Shown here piece after piece: positions 16,557 through 24,310 of a stretch of 64,000 bases of DNA. Every line of letters begins with the position of its first letter. Within the stretch, counting starts at the first letter, position 1. Under the pieces are notes generated by a model. It was not told the DNA's origin, searched no databases, and was given only the letters and a program-made list of their open reading frames with translations. The position numbers were made by a program, and so were the translations under genes. Where the stretch lies: positions 38,314 to 102,313 of the forward strand of contig JBLLNP010000013.1 of the NCBI GenBank assembly GCA_048058975.1. The letters run 5' to 3'. Source of the stretch: RHLJ01 sp048058975. GTDB taxonomy: Bacteria; Bacteroidota; Rhodothermia; Balneolales; Balneolaceae.

Positions 16557-17033
16557 TCAGGAATCTGAGTTCTTCAGGCTATCTGGATAGACAATAGGGC
16601 GAAGCTCTGCAAACCAGTCCATGAGTAATTCGCGTTGTTCCCAGGTAAGGCGGGCTTCTGAATGTCCCCAGGTATAGGAGGGAAGAGGCATTTCTTCGGT
16701 TTCGGTGTATTCAACACCTTCTTCCAGTTTATGATCAGCCCGGCGCGGACTATAATTTCCGAACGCAGAAAAATTCAGTTCATCCCGACCTTCATCAATG
16801 TGGTCTTTTACCCACCAGGCTAATGGCTGAGTGTAGGTGTACCAGGGATATTTGGTCTCATACGAATGACAATCATAGCAAGCAACTTTCAGGATTTGCG
16901 CAACTTCCTCGGAAGGAGGGTACATAGCCATAAAATCCTTTGAGGCATCGTACTCAGGATTGGTTTTATCAATCTGGAAAAATTGAAGAATGAGGAGTAC
17001 AGCAGCTAGTCCGAGAAGTATTTTTTTGATCAT
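16557..17033 (-). CDS. Haem-binding domain protein (single CxxCH), membrane-anchored
   Basis: 158 residues. An N-terminal hydrophobic segment (5-20) serves as signal or anchor. One c-type haem site, C-x2-C-H, lies in 'VACYDCHSYETKYPWYTYTQ' near residue 52, followed by a Trp-rich stretch typical of the Haem_bd (PF14376-like) proteins. A C-terminal Met in 'TEEMPLPSYTWGHSEARL' could be the axial ligand. It probably acts in periplasmic electron transfer or sensing; no redox partner lies next to it, although the ETF operon follows in the same direction upstream. Its 3' end is eight bases from the convergent CotH gene. Confidence 0.85.
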   Translation of the reverse strand: MIKKILLGLAAVLLILQFFQIDKTNPEYDASKDFMAMYPPSEEVAQILKVACYDCHSYETKYPWYTYTQPLAWWVKDHIDEGRDELNFSAFGNYSPRRADHKLEEGVEYTETEEMPLPSYTWGHSEARLTWEQRELLMDWFAELRPIVYPDSLKNSDS

Positions 17034-17077
17034 GATTACACCATTAGCTTTTTTTGAATTTCAGGGTTTCAAATCAA

Positions 17078-18286
17078 TTAATCATTTCCCCTAGGAGTAA
17101 AAGATTGTATCCCGGTAATCTCTCTTCCAAGAATCAATCCATGAATATCATAAGTACCTTCATAGGTATTTACTGATTCCAGATTCATCATGTGGTGGAT
17201 AATCCGGTAGTCTCCGGTAATTCCATTTCCGCCGTGCATATCTCGGGCAATTCTGGAAATTTCCAGTGCTTTGCCACAGTTGTTACGTTTGGCAAGTGAG
17301 GTCATGGAGGGGTGGTCACGACCTGTATCTTTAAGTTGTCCAAGTCTCAAAGCCAGCATCTGCATGGCTGTAATATCGGTCAACATATTGGCAAGCTTGG
17401 TTTGTATAAGCTGATTTGCAGCCAGAGGCTTTCCAAATTGCTTTCTATCCAATACATACTGTCGGGCTTTTTGGTAGCAAAACTCAGCCGCTCCAATGGT
17501 TCCCCAGGCGATACCGTAGCGGGCACTGTTCAGGCACATAAATGGTCCTTTGAGTCCACGGATATCCGGGAATACATTTTCATCCGGTACAAACACATCA
17601 TCAAAAACGAGTTCACCTGTTTCGGAAGCCCGTAAACTCATTTTGTATTTAGTATGAGGTGCTGAAAAGCCTTTCATTCCTTTTTCGAGCAGGAAGCCAC
17701 GGATCACTCCTTCATCATCTTTATGCTCTTTCGCTTTGGCCCAAACTACTGCAACATCAGAAATAGGGGAGTTAGTAATCCACATTTTGGCACCGTTCAT
17801 TTTCCATCCGCCATCCACTTTAACAGCCGTGGTTACCATCGAGCCGGGATCAGAACCGTGATCAGGTTCCGTCAAACCAAAACAGCCAATAATTTCCCCT
17901 GAAGCGAGTCTTGGAATGAAACGGTGCTTCTGTTCTTCAGTTCCAAAAATGGAAATGGGGTACATCACCAGCGATGACTGCACACTCATAAAAGATCGAT
18001 AGCCCGAATCCACGCGTTCTACTTCACGGGCAACTAATCCATAGGCGGTATTGCTGGCTCCGGCGCCACCATATTCCTCGGGTATATTAATACCAAGTAA
18101 GCCCATTTCGCCCATTTCCCTGGCGATGTCCTGATCAAAATATTCTTCGGTATTTCCTTTTAAAGCGCGGGGCTCAAGATTAGCCTGAGCGTAATCCCGG
18201 GCGGTTTCCATGATCAAACGATCTTCTTCATTCAGTTCAGATTCAAAAAGAAGGGCGTCATCAATATTAAACAGGTTTTTGGACAT
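17078..18286 (-). CDS. gcdH: Acyl-CoA dehydrogenase, glutaryl-CoA dehydrogenase-like
   Basis: 402 residues, usual family length. FAD and substrate motifs are present: 'GCFGLTEPDHGSDPGSM', 'WITNSPISDVAVVWAK', and the C-terminal catalytic region 'NTYEGTYDIHGLILGREITG' with Glu as the base. The 'SLRASETGELVFDDVFVP' loop and the Y-E-G-T-x-D-I-H-x-L-I-L-G-R motif resemble glutaryl-CoA dehydrogenases, which oxidise and decarboxylate glutaryl-CoA in lysine and tryptophan breakdown. Electrons go to ETF, whose genes lie upstream in the same operon direction. The glutaryl assignment is from motif resemblance. Confidence 0.88.
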   Translation of the reverse strand: MSKNLFNIDDALLFESELNEEDRLIMETARDYAQANLEPRALKGNTEEYFDQDIAREMGEMGLLGINIPEEYGGAGASNTAYGLVAREVERVDSGYRSFMSVQSSLVMYPISIFGTEEQKHRFIPRLASGEIIGCFGLTEPDHGSDPGSMVTTAVKVDGGWKMNGAKMWITNSPISDVAVVWAKAKEHKDDEGVIRGFLLEKGMKGFSAPHTKYKMSLRASETGELVFDDVFVPDENVFPDIRGLKGPFMCLNSARYGIAWGTIGAAEFCYQKARQYVLDRKQFGKPLAANQLIQTKLANMLTDITAMQMLALRLGQLKDTGRDHPSMTSLAKRNNCGKALEISRIARDMHGGNGITGDYRIIHHMMNLESVNTYEGTYDIHGLILGREITGIQSFTPRGND

Positions 18287-18325
18287 CTAATTTAACTTTT
18301 AACTGATTTTTTAGAATGGTAAGGA

Positions 18326-18401
18326 ATCCTATTTCTAATATAAATAGGATAATTATGGATTGTGAATTTTGAATTAATTTGATCAATCCAAAATTCACAA
18401 T
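18326..18401. repeat. Two adjacent palindromes in the gap between acyl-CoA dehydrogenase genes
   Basis: A perfect nine-base inverted repeat (ATCCTATTT 18326-18334, AAATAGGAT 18342-18350) is followed by a perfect 13-base inverted repeat (ATTGTGAATTTTG 18359-18371, CAAAATTCACAAT 18389-18401). The second shares the GAATTTTGAATT core with the palindromes at 31685 and 50845. These could fold in mRNA and separate the expression of the two genes. Confidence 0.75.
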
Positions 18402-18414
18402 TTATCATGTAGAA

Positions 18415-19587
18415 TTATAAAATAGTTTTCTTCAACTCCCGCGCAATAATCAATCGCTGTACTTCAGAAGTGCCTTCACCAATGGTCATAAGCTTGGAAT
18501 CCCTGAGGAATCGCTCTACATGATATTCTTTTGTGTAGCCATATCCACCGTGAATTTGTACTGCGTCCAAAGAAGCCCGAACAGATAATTCAGATGCGAA
18601 AAGTTTAGCCATGGAAGCTTCAGTTGTATATGGTTTCCCCTGGTCTTTCAATAAAGCGGCTCTCCATACTAACAATCGGGCGGCTTCAATTTCTGTAGCC
18701 ATATCTACCAGCTTGCCTTCCATGTATTGGAAATTTCCGATAGCTGTTCCAAATTGTTTGCGTTCCATTGCGTACTTCAGTGATTCTTCAAGAGCACCTC
18801 TTGCAATTCCGACTGAAAGAGCAGCTATTCCAACCCGTCCACCATCCAAAACTTTCATGGTATCGATAAAGCCCATGCCTTCTTCACCGAGTAGGTTCTC
18901 AGCAGGGACGCTCACATTTTCAAAAACTACTTCGGTGGTGTCAGATGAATTCATTCCCAACTTGTGCATTCCGGGCCCAGGCTTTACGCCTTCCCAATCA
19001 CCTTCTACTATAAAAGCACTTATTCCTTTGGTACCTTTTTCAGAATCTGTTTTTGCAAGCACCACATACACATCGCCAACAGAACCCTGAGTAATAAAAA
19101 TCTTTGAACCGTTTAAAACCCAATGATCACCTTGCTTAACTGTTGTAGTCTTCATACCGGAAGCATCACTTCCTGACCCGGGTTCTGTTAAACACCAGGC
19201 TCCAAGCTTTTCTCCGGAGCAAAGTTTGGGCATGTATTTCAATTTCTGCTCGTGGTTCCCGGCGATTGCAATATGCCCGGTTCCCAGAGAAGTGTGTGAA
19301 GCAACCGTTAAAGCAAGAGAGGCGTCCCAACGGGCTATTTCCTCAATCGCGAGACAGAAACTCAGGGTGTCAAAACCAGCCCCGCCGTATTGTTCAGGAT
19401 GATAAATTCCCAGCATACCCATTTCACCGAGCTGTTTAACAATCGCCATAGGGAATTTCTTGCTGTTATCACGCTCGATTACAGTAGGGGCTACATGCCT
19501 CTCTACAAAATCTTTAATACTGTCGCGGATCATTTTTTGATCGTCATTCAGATCAAAAGAAAGTCCTGATTCTAACATTGTTTCCAT
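18415..19587 (-). CDS. Acyl-CoA dehydrogenase (short/branched-chain type)
   Basis: 390 residues. The FAD/substrate motifs are 'AWCLTEPGSGSDASGMKTT' and 'FITQGSVGDVYVVLAK', and the C-terminal catalytic region is 'TIGEGTSEVQRLIIARELKK' with the Glu base in G-E-G-T-S-E. The pattern fits butyryl/short- or branched-chain acyl-CoA dehydrogenases. It catalyses the first step of beta-oxidation or of branched amino acid breakdown and hands electrons to ETF. It lies 21 bases downstream of fixX and is clearly part of the etfBA-fixCX operon. Chain-length preference cannot be read from sequence alone. Confidence 0.9.
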   Translation of the reverse strand: METMLESGLSFDLNDDQKMIRDSIKDFVERHVAPTVIERDNSKKFPMAIVKQLGEMGMLGIYHPEQYGGAGFDTLSFCLAIEEIARWDASLALTVASHTSLGTGHIAIAGNHEQKLKYMPKLCSGEKLGAWCLTEPGSGSDASGMKTTTVKQGDHWVLNGSKIFITQGSVGDVYVVLAKTDSEKGTKGISAFIVEGDWEGVKPGPGMHKLGMNSSDTTEVVFENVSVPAENLLGEEGMGFIDTMKVLDGGRVGIAALSVGIARGALEESLKYAMERKQFGTAIGNFQYMEGKLVDMATEIEAARLLVWRAALLKDQGKPYTTEASMAKLFASELSVRASLDAVQIHGGYGYTKEYHVERFLRDSKLMTIGEGTSEVQRLIIARELKKTIL

Positions 19588-19608
19588 CGTTTGATTTTTA
19601 ATTGGGAT

Positions 19609-19911
19609 TTACCCAAAATTCCAGTTTACTCCACGGCCAATTTCAGGGTCGGGATAGTTCCAATCCACAGCTCCTTGGTCACAGGCATACATACAGGTTC
19701 CGCACTCGATACAATCTTCAACCTGGAAATGAACCTTATTGTTCTCATCCATAGTGTAACAGTTTGCCGGGCAAACCCATGTGGTACATTTGTGAGGACA
19801 CCCGGAGTTACAGATGTCGGTATCAACGATGATGTGAGGTTTAATTTCTGATTTAGCCTGATTTCGATAGCTAACCAGACCAAGTCGTTCTGTAAGTTTT
19901 AAGAGCTTCAT
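19609..19911 (-). CDS. fixX: Ferredoxin-like protein FixX (partner of ETF:quinone oxidoreductase)
   Basis: 100 residues. The C-terminal half has a ferredoxin cluster motif, 'DCIECGTCMYACDQGAVDW', and the N-terminal half has additional Cys residues ('CNSGCPHKCTTWVCPANCY') as in FixX/YdiT/YgcO proteins. In bacteria with a split ETF:quinone oxidoreductase, FixX carries the iron-sulfur cluster while FixC holds FAD, and together they pass electrons from ETF to quinone at the membrane. Here fixX is separated from fixC by the inserted four-helix-bundle gene at 19946-20293. Confidence 0.93.
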   Translation of the reverse strand: MKLLKLTERLGLVSYRNQAKSEIKPHIIVDTDICNSGCPHKCTTWVCPANCYTMDENNKVHFQVEDCIECGTCMYACDQGAVDWNYPDPEIGRGVNWNFG

Positions 19912-19915
19912 GAGA

Positions 19916-20336
19916 GTGAAAAGTAAAAGGTGAAAAATGAAAGGTTCATTTCATCATTGTTGAAAGCATCGCAAAAACCTGATTAGAAACATCAGTCAGG
20001 TGTCCAATATCACTTTCCTTTAAATAGTTAAGTTTAAGAGCGATTTCAATCTGTGTATCAACTTCTACAAGGGACGAACGAGCGATTTGAAGAAATCTTT
20101 TCCGCTCTGTGTCAGATGAACGAGCCGAGCCTTCAGCAATATTTGAAGGTATAGAAACAGAGGCTCTTCTTAATTGACTCACTAGCCCAAAGTTTTCTGA
20201 AGCAGGAAACTTTTCAGTAAGACTATAAACTTCACTAACCAGATCAATACTGGAGTTGTAAACATTGAGCTTTTTGTGATTCAGTTTAATCATCTTATTA
20301 CCTCTTACTTTTTAGTTTTGACCTTTCCCCTTTCAC
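19916..20336 (-). repeat. Inverted-repeat unit enclosing a four-helix-bundle gene
   Basis: Left arm 19916-19944 and right arm 20308-20336 are 29 bases each; compared as inverted repeats, 22 of 29 positions match. The right arm ends directly at the stop codon of fixC (20337-20339) and the left arm ends five bases before the fixX start. The transcript of the operon could fold into a stem with the gene in its loop, as in 23S rRNA intervening sequences. Confidence 0.7.
19946..20293 (-). CDS. Four-helix-bundle protein (23S rRNA-intervening-sequence / S23 family)
   Basis: 115 residues. The conserved core 'LVSQLRRASVSIPSNIAEGS' followed by 'R-x-S-x3-x-R-x-F-L-x-I-A-R-S-S-L-x-E' is the hallmark of the family first found inside intervening sequences of 23S rRNA (TIGR02436-like; also related to Avd of diversity-generating retroelements). 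The family forms a pentameric or similar helix bundle with a basic surface, and its function is unsettled. The gene sits between fixC and fixX, framed by 29-base imperfect inverted repeats, which suggests that gene and repeats moved in as one unit. No rRNA or reverse transcriptase is seen nearby. Confidence 0.9.
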   Translation of the reverse strand: MIKLNHKKLNVYNSSIDLVSEVYSLTEKFPASENFGLVSQLRRASVSIPSNIAEGSARSSDTERKRFLQIARSSLVEVDTQIEIALKLNYLKESDIGHLTDVSNQVFAMLSTMMK

Positions 20337-21662
20337 TTACAAAGATTTCCTCGCTTTAAATCCTAATTGCAGAAGTTCCCAGATTGATGAATGTCGCTTG
20401 ATTGCTCCTAACAGCATTTTTTCAGATTTAGGAGTTGGTTCATTTTTAATAGTGAAAAACTGTCTCCCGAAATCACATACCAGATTAGGTACTTTATTTT
20501 GCATAGTATCCGTATGGAGTAAATGAACCGCATCCTGAAAGTTATTAATGTCTTTCATCACATAGCTATCATTCAATGCTTGTCGGTACTCTTTTAAAGT
20601 AGCCGAGCTGAAATCATTTTTTGCTTTTGCTTTAACAATGGTCTCAGCAGCAAGAATTCCTGATCGCATGGCATAGTCCATTCCCTGGATGGCTTTTCCG
20701 GCATTCATCAGTAAGTTAGCGGCTTCGCCGGCTATCAAAATTCCATCTTTATATAGCTCTTTGGGCATGGCTCTGGAATCTCCTGAAGAGACTACATGAG
20801 CAGAATATTCTACAATCTCGCCGCCTTTTATGGCATCGGCGATGGTGGGGTGAGTTTTAAAATGATTAAGTAAGTCGTGCGGACTTCTTTTCTTTTCCCG
20901 CATGTCTTTGATTCCAACTACAAGACCAAGTGAGATGGTATCACGATTGGTATAAAGGAAGCCACCACCTTCAACTCCATCGGTTGCCCAACCGACAAAT
21001 TCGTTGCTCATTCCGCTCAATCCATTCAATTGAAAACGATCTTCGAGTACCTTCTGGTCAAAGCGGATAATTTCCTTGATTCCGGTTAGCATGTGATCGG
21101 CAGGAACGTATGTATCCTGTAACCCAACCTGTCGTGTGAGCAGGTTGTTTACTCCTTCGGCGATGATTACAGAATCAGCATGAAATTCATCTTCTCCGGT
21201 TTTGATTCCAACTGCTTTACCATTTTCCATCAACACTTCATCCACTTTGATATTAGTGGCGATGAAAGAATCCATGGCGTAATCGCTGGCGTCAATAGCT
21301 TCCTGAAGCTTACCTGAAAGCCAGTTATCAAACTTTGAACGGAGTACTACAACTCCGGAATAAGGAGTTTCGTTGAAATGCTTTGATTTGAAGTCGAGAG
21401 AAAATGTGGATTGCTCATCCATAAAGGTAAGCCGGCGATGGTTGATGAACCGTTCCCAGCCGCCATCTTCTTCCTCCCAGTAGTTAGGAACGAGTTTAGC
21501 AAGATCGCTTCCCCATAAAACACCACCGGATACATTTTTTGCTCCTGCAAACTCACCACGTTCGATGAGAAGGAACTTCATGTTGTTTTTGGCAAGTGTC
21601 ATTGCTGCGGCTAAACCGGCTACTCCGCCACCAATGACAATACAATCAAATTTGTCTTCCAT
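20337..21662 (-). CDS. fixC: ETF:quinone oxidoreductase, FAD subunit FixC
   Basis: 441 residues from the ATG at 21660-21662. The open frame goes on to 21710, but those extra codons lie in a palindromic repeat, and 'MEDKFDCIVIGGGVAGLAAA' is the natural beginning with its G-x-G-x2-G dinucleotide-binding fold. Further motifs are 'DSVIIAEGVNNLLTRQVG' and 'LIAGEAANLLMNAGKAIQGM' near residues 310-330, typical of FixC/YdiS. It takes electrons from ETF and, with FixX, reduces membrane quinone. The operon order etfB-etfA-fixC-(insert)-fixX supports this. Confidence 0.93.
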   Translation of the reverse strand: MEDKFDCIVIGGGVAGLAAAMTLAKNNMKFLLIERGEFAGAKNVSGGVLWGSDLAKLVPNYWEEEDGGWERFINHRRLTFMDEQSTFSLDFKSKHFNETPYSGVVVLRSKFDNWLSGKLQEAIDASDYAMDSFIATNIKVDEVLMENGKAVGIKTGEDEFHADSVIIAEGVNNLLTRQVGLQDTYVPADHMLTGIKEIIRFDQKVLEDRFQLNGLSGMSNEFVGWATDGVEGGGFLYTNRDTISLGLVVGIKDMREKKRSPHDLLNHFKTHPTIADAIKGGEIVEYSAHVVSSGDSRAMPKELYKDGILIAGEAANLLMNAGKAIQGMDYAMRSGILAAETIVKAKAKNDFSSATLKEYRQALNDSYVMKDINNFQDAVHLLHTDTMQNKVPNLVCDFGRQFFTIKNEPTPKSEKMLLGAIKRHSSIWELLQLGFKARKSL

Positions 21663-21671
21663 TTTTAACCT

Positions 21672-21743
21672 GTCGTTGCGAGGGATGAGCAGATGCGAAG
21701 ACCACGGCAATCTTCATGAGATCGCTTCGTTCCTCGCGATGAC
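21672..21743. repeat. REP-like palindrome of the GTCATTGCGAGG type
   Basis: Outer arms GTCGTTGCGAGG (21672-21683) and CCTCGCGATGAC (21732-21743) match at 10 of 12 positions as inverted repeats; the inside holds GCGAAG and CTTCG segments that can pair. The element fills almost the whole gap between etfA and fixC. A second copy with the same ends lies at 57279-57420. Confidence 0.75.
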
Positions 21744-21748
21744 CAACC

Positions 21749-22723
21749 CTATCCTTTAATTTTCTTCAATTCCTCAATAAAAGGAGGCAGTACTTTGTAT
21801 AAATCTCCAACAATCCCATAATCAGCGACTTCAAAAATTGGGGCGTCGGCATCTTTATTGATGGCAACAATTACTTTACTATTTGCCATACCAGCAACGT
21901 GTTGAATAGCCCCTGAAATACCAACAGCGATGTAAAGCTGTGGTGAAACTACTTTTCCGGTTTGCCCGATTTGAAGGCTTGGGTCATAAACTCCTGCTTC
22001 TGTGAGTGCTCTTGAAGCTCCGATTCCGGCATTTAACACCGAAGCTAATTCAGAAATCAGATTTTTAGCCTCTTCATCTTTAACACCTCGACCTGCAGCT
22101 ACAATGGTTTCTGCTTCGTTAAGATCGATTGTATCTCCGGTTGCAGAGATAATTTCACGAAGCTTTGCTTTCAAATCTTCTTCACTCATCGAAAAATCAA
22201 CAGCCACGACTTCTGCAGATGTTGGAGATTCAACCAATTCATAAGATCCGGAACGCACAGAAACAAGAATGGGACTTCCTGAGACTTCAACATTGCCAAC
22301 TACTTTGGCTGCCATAACCGGTCGCTTTGCAGTAACTCCATTTGAAGTTACATCAAAAGAAGAAACATCAGCTACAACACCTGCTTTTTGATTTGCCGCG
22401 AGTGCCCCTAGTACATCCTTAGTTCCTTCGGTAGATGCGAACGCAACCACTTTTGGTTGAGCAGTTTCCATCACTTTTGAAAGTGCGGAAAGAAGGGGTG
22501 TATTTCTGTGCTGATCGAAGATAGGGGCTTCAACAGTGTAAATTTTGGAAGCACCATATTTCTGAACTCCATCAATAAAAGAAGAAGCGGTCTTATCTAT
22601 GATTACAGCCTCACAAGTCATTCCATTTGCATCAGCAATTGCTTTGCTTCGGGTTAAAACTTCTAAAGAGGATCGCTTAATTTTGCCATCAGCAATGGCG
22701 ATATAAGTAAGTATTGAACTCAT
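21749..22723 (-). CDS. etfA: Electron transfer flavoprotein subunit alpha
   Basis: 324 residues, normal length. The C-terminal FAD-binding domain is clear: 'AAGRGVKDEEAKNLI', 'DPSLQIGQTGKVVSPQLYIA', 'GISGAIQHVAGM' and 'AINKDADAPIFEVADYGIVG'. It forms a heterodimer with EtfB, carries FAD and collects electrons from acyl-CoA dehydrogenases for transfer to FixC/FixX. The gap to etfB (22724-22800) holds a palindrome, and the gap to fixC holds another. Confidence 0.96.
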   Translation of the reverse strand: MSSILTYIAIADGKIKRSSLEVLTRSKAIADANGMTCEAVIIDKTASSFIDGVQKYGASKIYTVEAPIFDQHRNTPLLSALSKVMETAQPKVVAFASTEGTKDVLGALAANQKAGVVADVSSFDVTSNGVTAKRPVMAAKVVGNVEVSGSPILVSVRSGSYELVESPTSAEVVAVDFSMSEEDLKAKLREIISATGDTIDLNEAETIVAAGRGVKDEEAKNLISELASVLNAGIGASRALTEAGVYDPSLQIGQTGKVVSPQLYIAVGISGAIQHVAGMANSKVIVAINKDADAPIFEVADYGIVGDLYKVLPPFIEELKKIKG

Positions 22724-22748
22724 TGGAAATATTAAATTCTGAATTTTA

Positions 22749-22789
22749 AATGCTAAATGTGAATAGTTCTGTATTTAACATTTAGCATT
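22749..22789. repeat. Perfect 12-base palindrome between etfB and etfA
   Basis: AATGCTAAATGT (22749-22760) and ACATTTAGCATT (22778-22789) are perfect inverted repeats with a 17-base loop, inside a 77-base AT-rich gap. No T run follows on the minus strand directly enough to call a terminator, so an mRNA-stability or attenuator-like role is possible. Confidence 0.75.
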
Positions 22790-22800
22790 ATACATTAAAA

Positions 22801-23571
22801 TTATATAGCGTTTGCTTCGGTATCTAATAATTGTGCTACTTCGCGGGCGATTTCATCCGCTTCGCCTTCAAATTTCTTACCTGCTTGCCGTGCAGGTTTA
22901 TGCTCATAGGAGGTAACTTTTGATGCGGGCTTTAACTCATCCTCAGTCAGACCTAAAGAAGAAAGTTCAACCGAATCAATGGGCTTTCGCTTAGAAGCCA
23001 TAATCCCTTTTAAATTTGGAATTCGGGGCTCATTCATATCATTAGAACAGGTAACTGCACAAGGGGTTGGCAGTTCTATCATTTCCTGACCCGAATCGCC
23101 TTGTCGTTTTACAATCAGATTTCCTCCTTCGATCTCCAAGCCAACCGCATTGGTGGCGTAAGGTAATTCCAGTGTTGCTGCAACCATGCTTCCCGTTAAT
23201 CCTGAGTCGGTATCCTGAGACTGTTTTCCTAATGAAAGGATATTGTATTCTTTGTCTCTAAAGAAAGCTGAAAGAATGGAAGCGTAACTACCCGAATCGA
23301 AGCCTTCATCACCGGAAGTGACAATATGTGTTCCTTTATCAGCTCCCATAGCCAGGGCTTTACGGATGGTTTCGGCTGCTTTGGCCGGACCTATGCAAAC
23401 TACTTCCACTTCGCCGCCATGTTTTTCTGTGAGTACCAGGGCTTCTTCAACAGCGGAGGCGTCGTAAGCATTGAGCACCATCCGGTCTGCATCCATTATC
23501 AATTCCCCGTCTTTAATTTGAAATGGTGCAGCTACATCAGGCACCATTTTTATGCAAACATAAAATTTCAT
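22801..23571 (-). CDS. etfB: Electron transfer flavoprotein subunit beta
   Basis: 256 residues, normal length. Recognised by the start 'MKFYVCIKMVPDVAAPFQIK', the ETF-beta signature region ('AATLELPYATNAVGLEIEGG'), and 'DSGLTGSMVAATL' with adenine-nucleotide-binding features. It pairs with EtfA to form the soluble electron carrier. It is the first gene of the operon that continues through etfA, fixC, fixX and two acyl-CoA dehydrogenases; the promoter should lie in 23572-23691, where a short inverted pair GTTC-N5-GAAC is seen but not assigned. Confidence 0.96.
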   Translation of the reverse strand: MKFYVCIKMVPDVAAPFQIKDGELIMDADRMVLNAYDASAVEEALVLTEKHGGEVEVVCIGPAKAAETIRKALAMGADKGTHIVTSGDEGFDSGSYASILSAFFRDKEYNILSLGKQSQDTDSGLTGSMVAATLELPYATNAVGLEIEGGNLIVKRQGDSGQEMIELPTPCAVTCSNDMNEPRIPNLKGIMASKRKPIDSVELSSLGLTEDELKPASKVTSYEHKPARQAGKKFEGEADEIAREVAQLLDTEANAI

Positions 23572-23691
23572 TCGTTGGGTATTTTCGTCTTGATGTTAGT
23601 TCTCGTGGAACCGCTTTTCTGAAGTAAATAATATACTAAAATGCATCCGTAATATTCAGGTGAAAGGTAGAATTTAATTAGGAATTTTGTT

Positions 23692-24231
23692 CTAGTATTG
23701 AGCTATACTTTCAGCTTCTCTAAATTTTACATAGAATTCTGGCGAATAAATTATCTGACAGTCATCATAATTTTTGCTTTCGCATATCATGTAAGTAAAT
23801 CGATATAGGCCCGTTATTTCGATTCCTAAAGATTCCATTCTCTCTGTTGGGAAACTAAAAGCAACCGTAGCTCCCCATTCTATTGGGCGATAAGTAACAG
23901 ATTGGATATATATAGCACGAGGTGAGGTGTCAACTTTGGTCCAAGTTTGCCCGTTCCATTTTTGAAGACGAGTGGGCGGGCCTCCATTTGGGGAAAACGA
24001 ATAAGCCTCCGAAAATGAATTAATAAATACTCCTGATATTTTGTCGTCTGCGAAATATGTCTTTTGAAGAGGCTCAAGCTCAATAAGCTGAGGAAGTCCA
24101 AGTGGTGGTGCTATGGATTGACTAAATCCCTGGGCTTCATTTGACCACTCCCCGACGTACTCAATGTATTTACAACTTAATGAGAGATTTAAGAGGAAAA
24201 AAAAGAGCAAAATTTTTGAAAGGAGATACAT
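23692..24231 (-). CDS. Hypothetical lipoprotein, possibly with an Ig-like fold
   Basis: 179 residues. A lipoprotein signal ends with L-S-L-S-C20. The rest is beta-rich; the arrangement of 'YSFSPNGGPPTRLQKWNGQT' and, later, 'GLYRFTYMICESKNYDDCQI' recalls bacterial Ig-like domains that pair a 'basis' strand with a late G-x-Y-R-F strand. This is inference, and the function is unknown. Three Cys besides the lipid-bearing one may form a disulfide. It lies just upstream of the etf promoter region, in the same direction. Confidence 0.75.
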   Translation of the reverse strand: MYLLSKILLFFFLLNLSLSCKYIEYVGEWSNEAQGFSQSIAPPLGLPQLIELEPLQKTYFADDKISGVFINSFSEAYSFSPNGGPPTRLQKWNGQTWTKVDTSPRAIYIQSVTYRPIEWGATVAFSFPTERMESLGIEITGLYRFTYMICESKNYDDCQIIYSPEFYVKFREAESIAQY

Positions 24232-24310
24232 GAAGGTTTAGATTTCGGGTTCCTTCAAGAAATGAAAAATTAATTAAGAAAGGATCACATAAGAATGCGA
24301 GTTGGAGAAT

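Noticed and set aside
16550..16580. Seven-base inverted repeat (AGCCTGA/TCAGGCT) at the 3' ends of convergent genes as terminator
   Set aside because: The stem is short, the loop is long and there is no T run; it overlaps the coding end of the haem-binding gene.
18611..19090. 159-codon open frame on the plus strand
   Set aside because: Antisense shadow of a clear acyl-CoA dehydrogenase gene; composition (Ser/Pro/Thr-rich) is typical for an opposite-strand artefact.
21663..21710. Extra 16 N-terminal residues of FixC
   Set aside because: They translate the REP-like palindrome and precede the normal FAD-fold start at 21662.
23572..23691. GTTC-N5-GAAC inverted pair as a LexA or TetR-type operator before etfB
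   Set aside because: Four-base arms are too short to be significant in 120 bases, and no second copy near another promoter was found.
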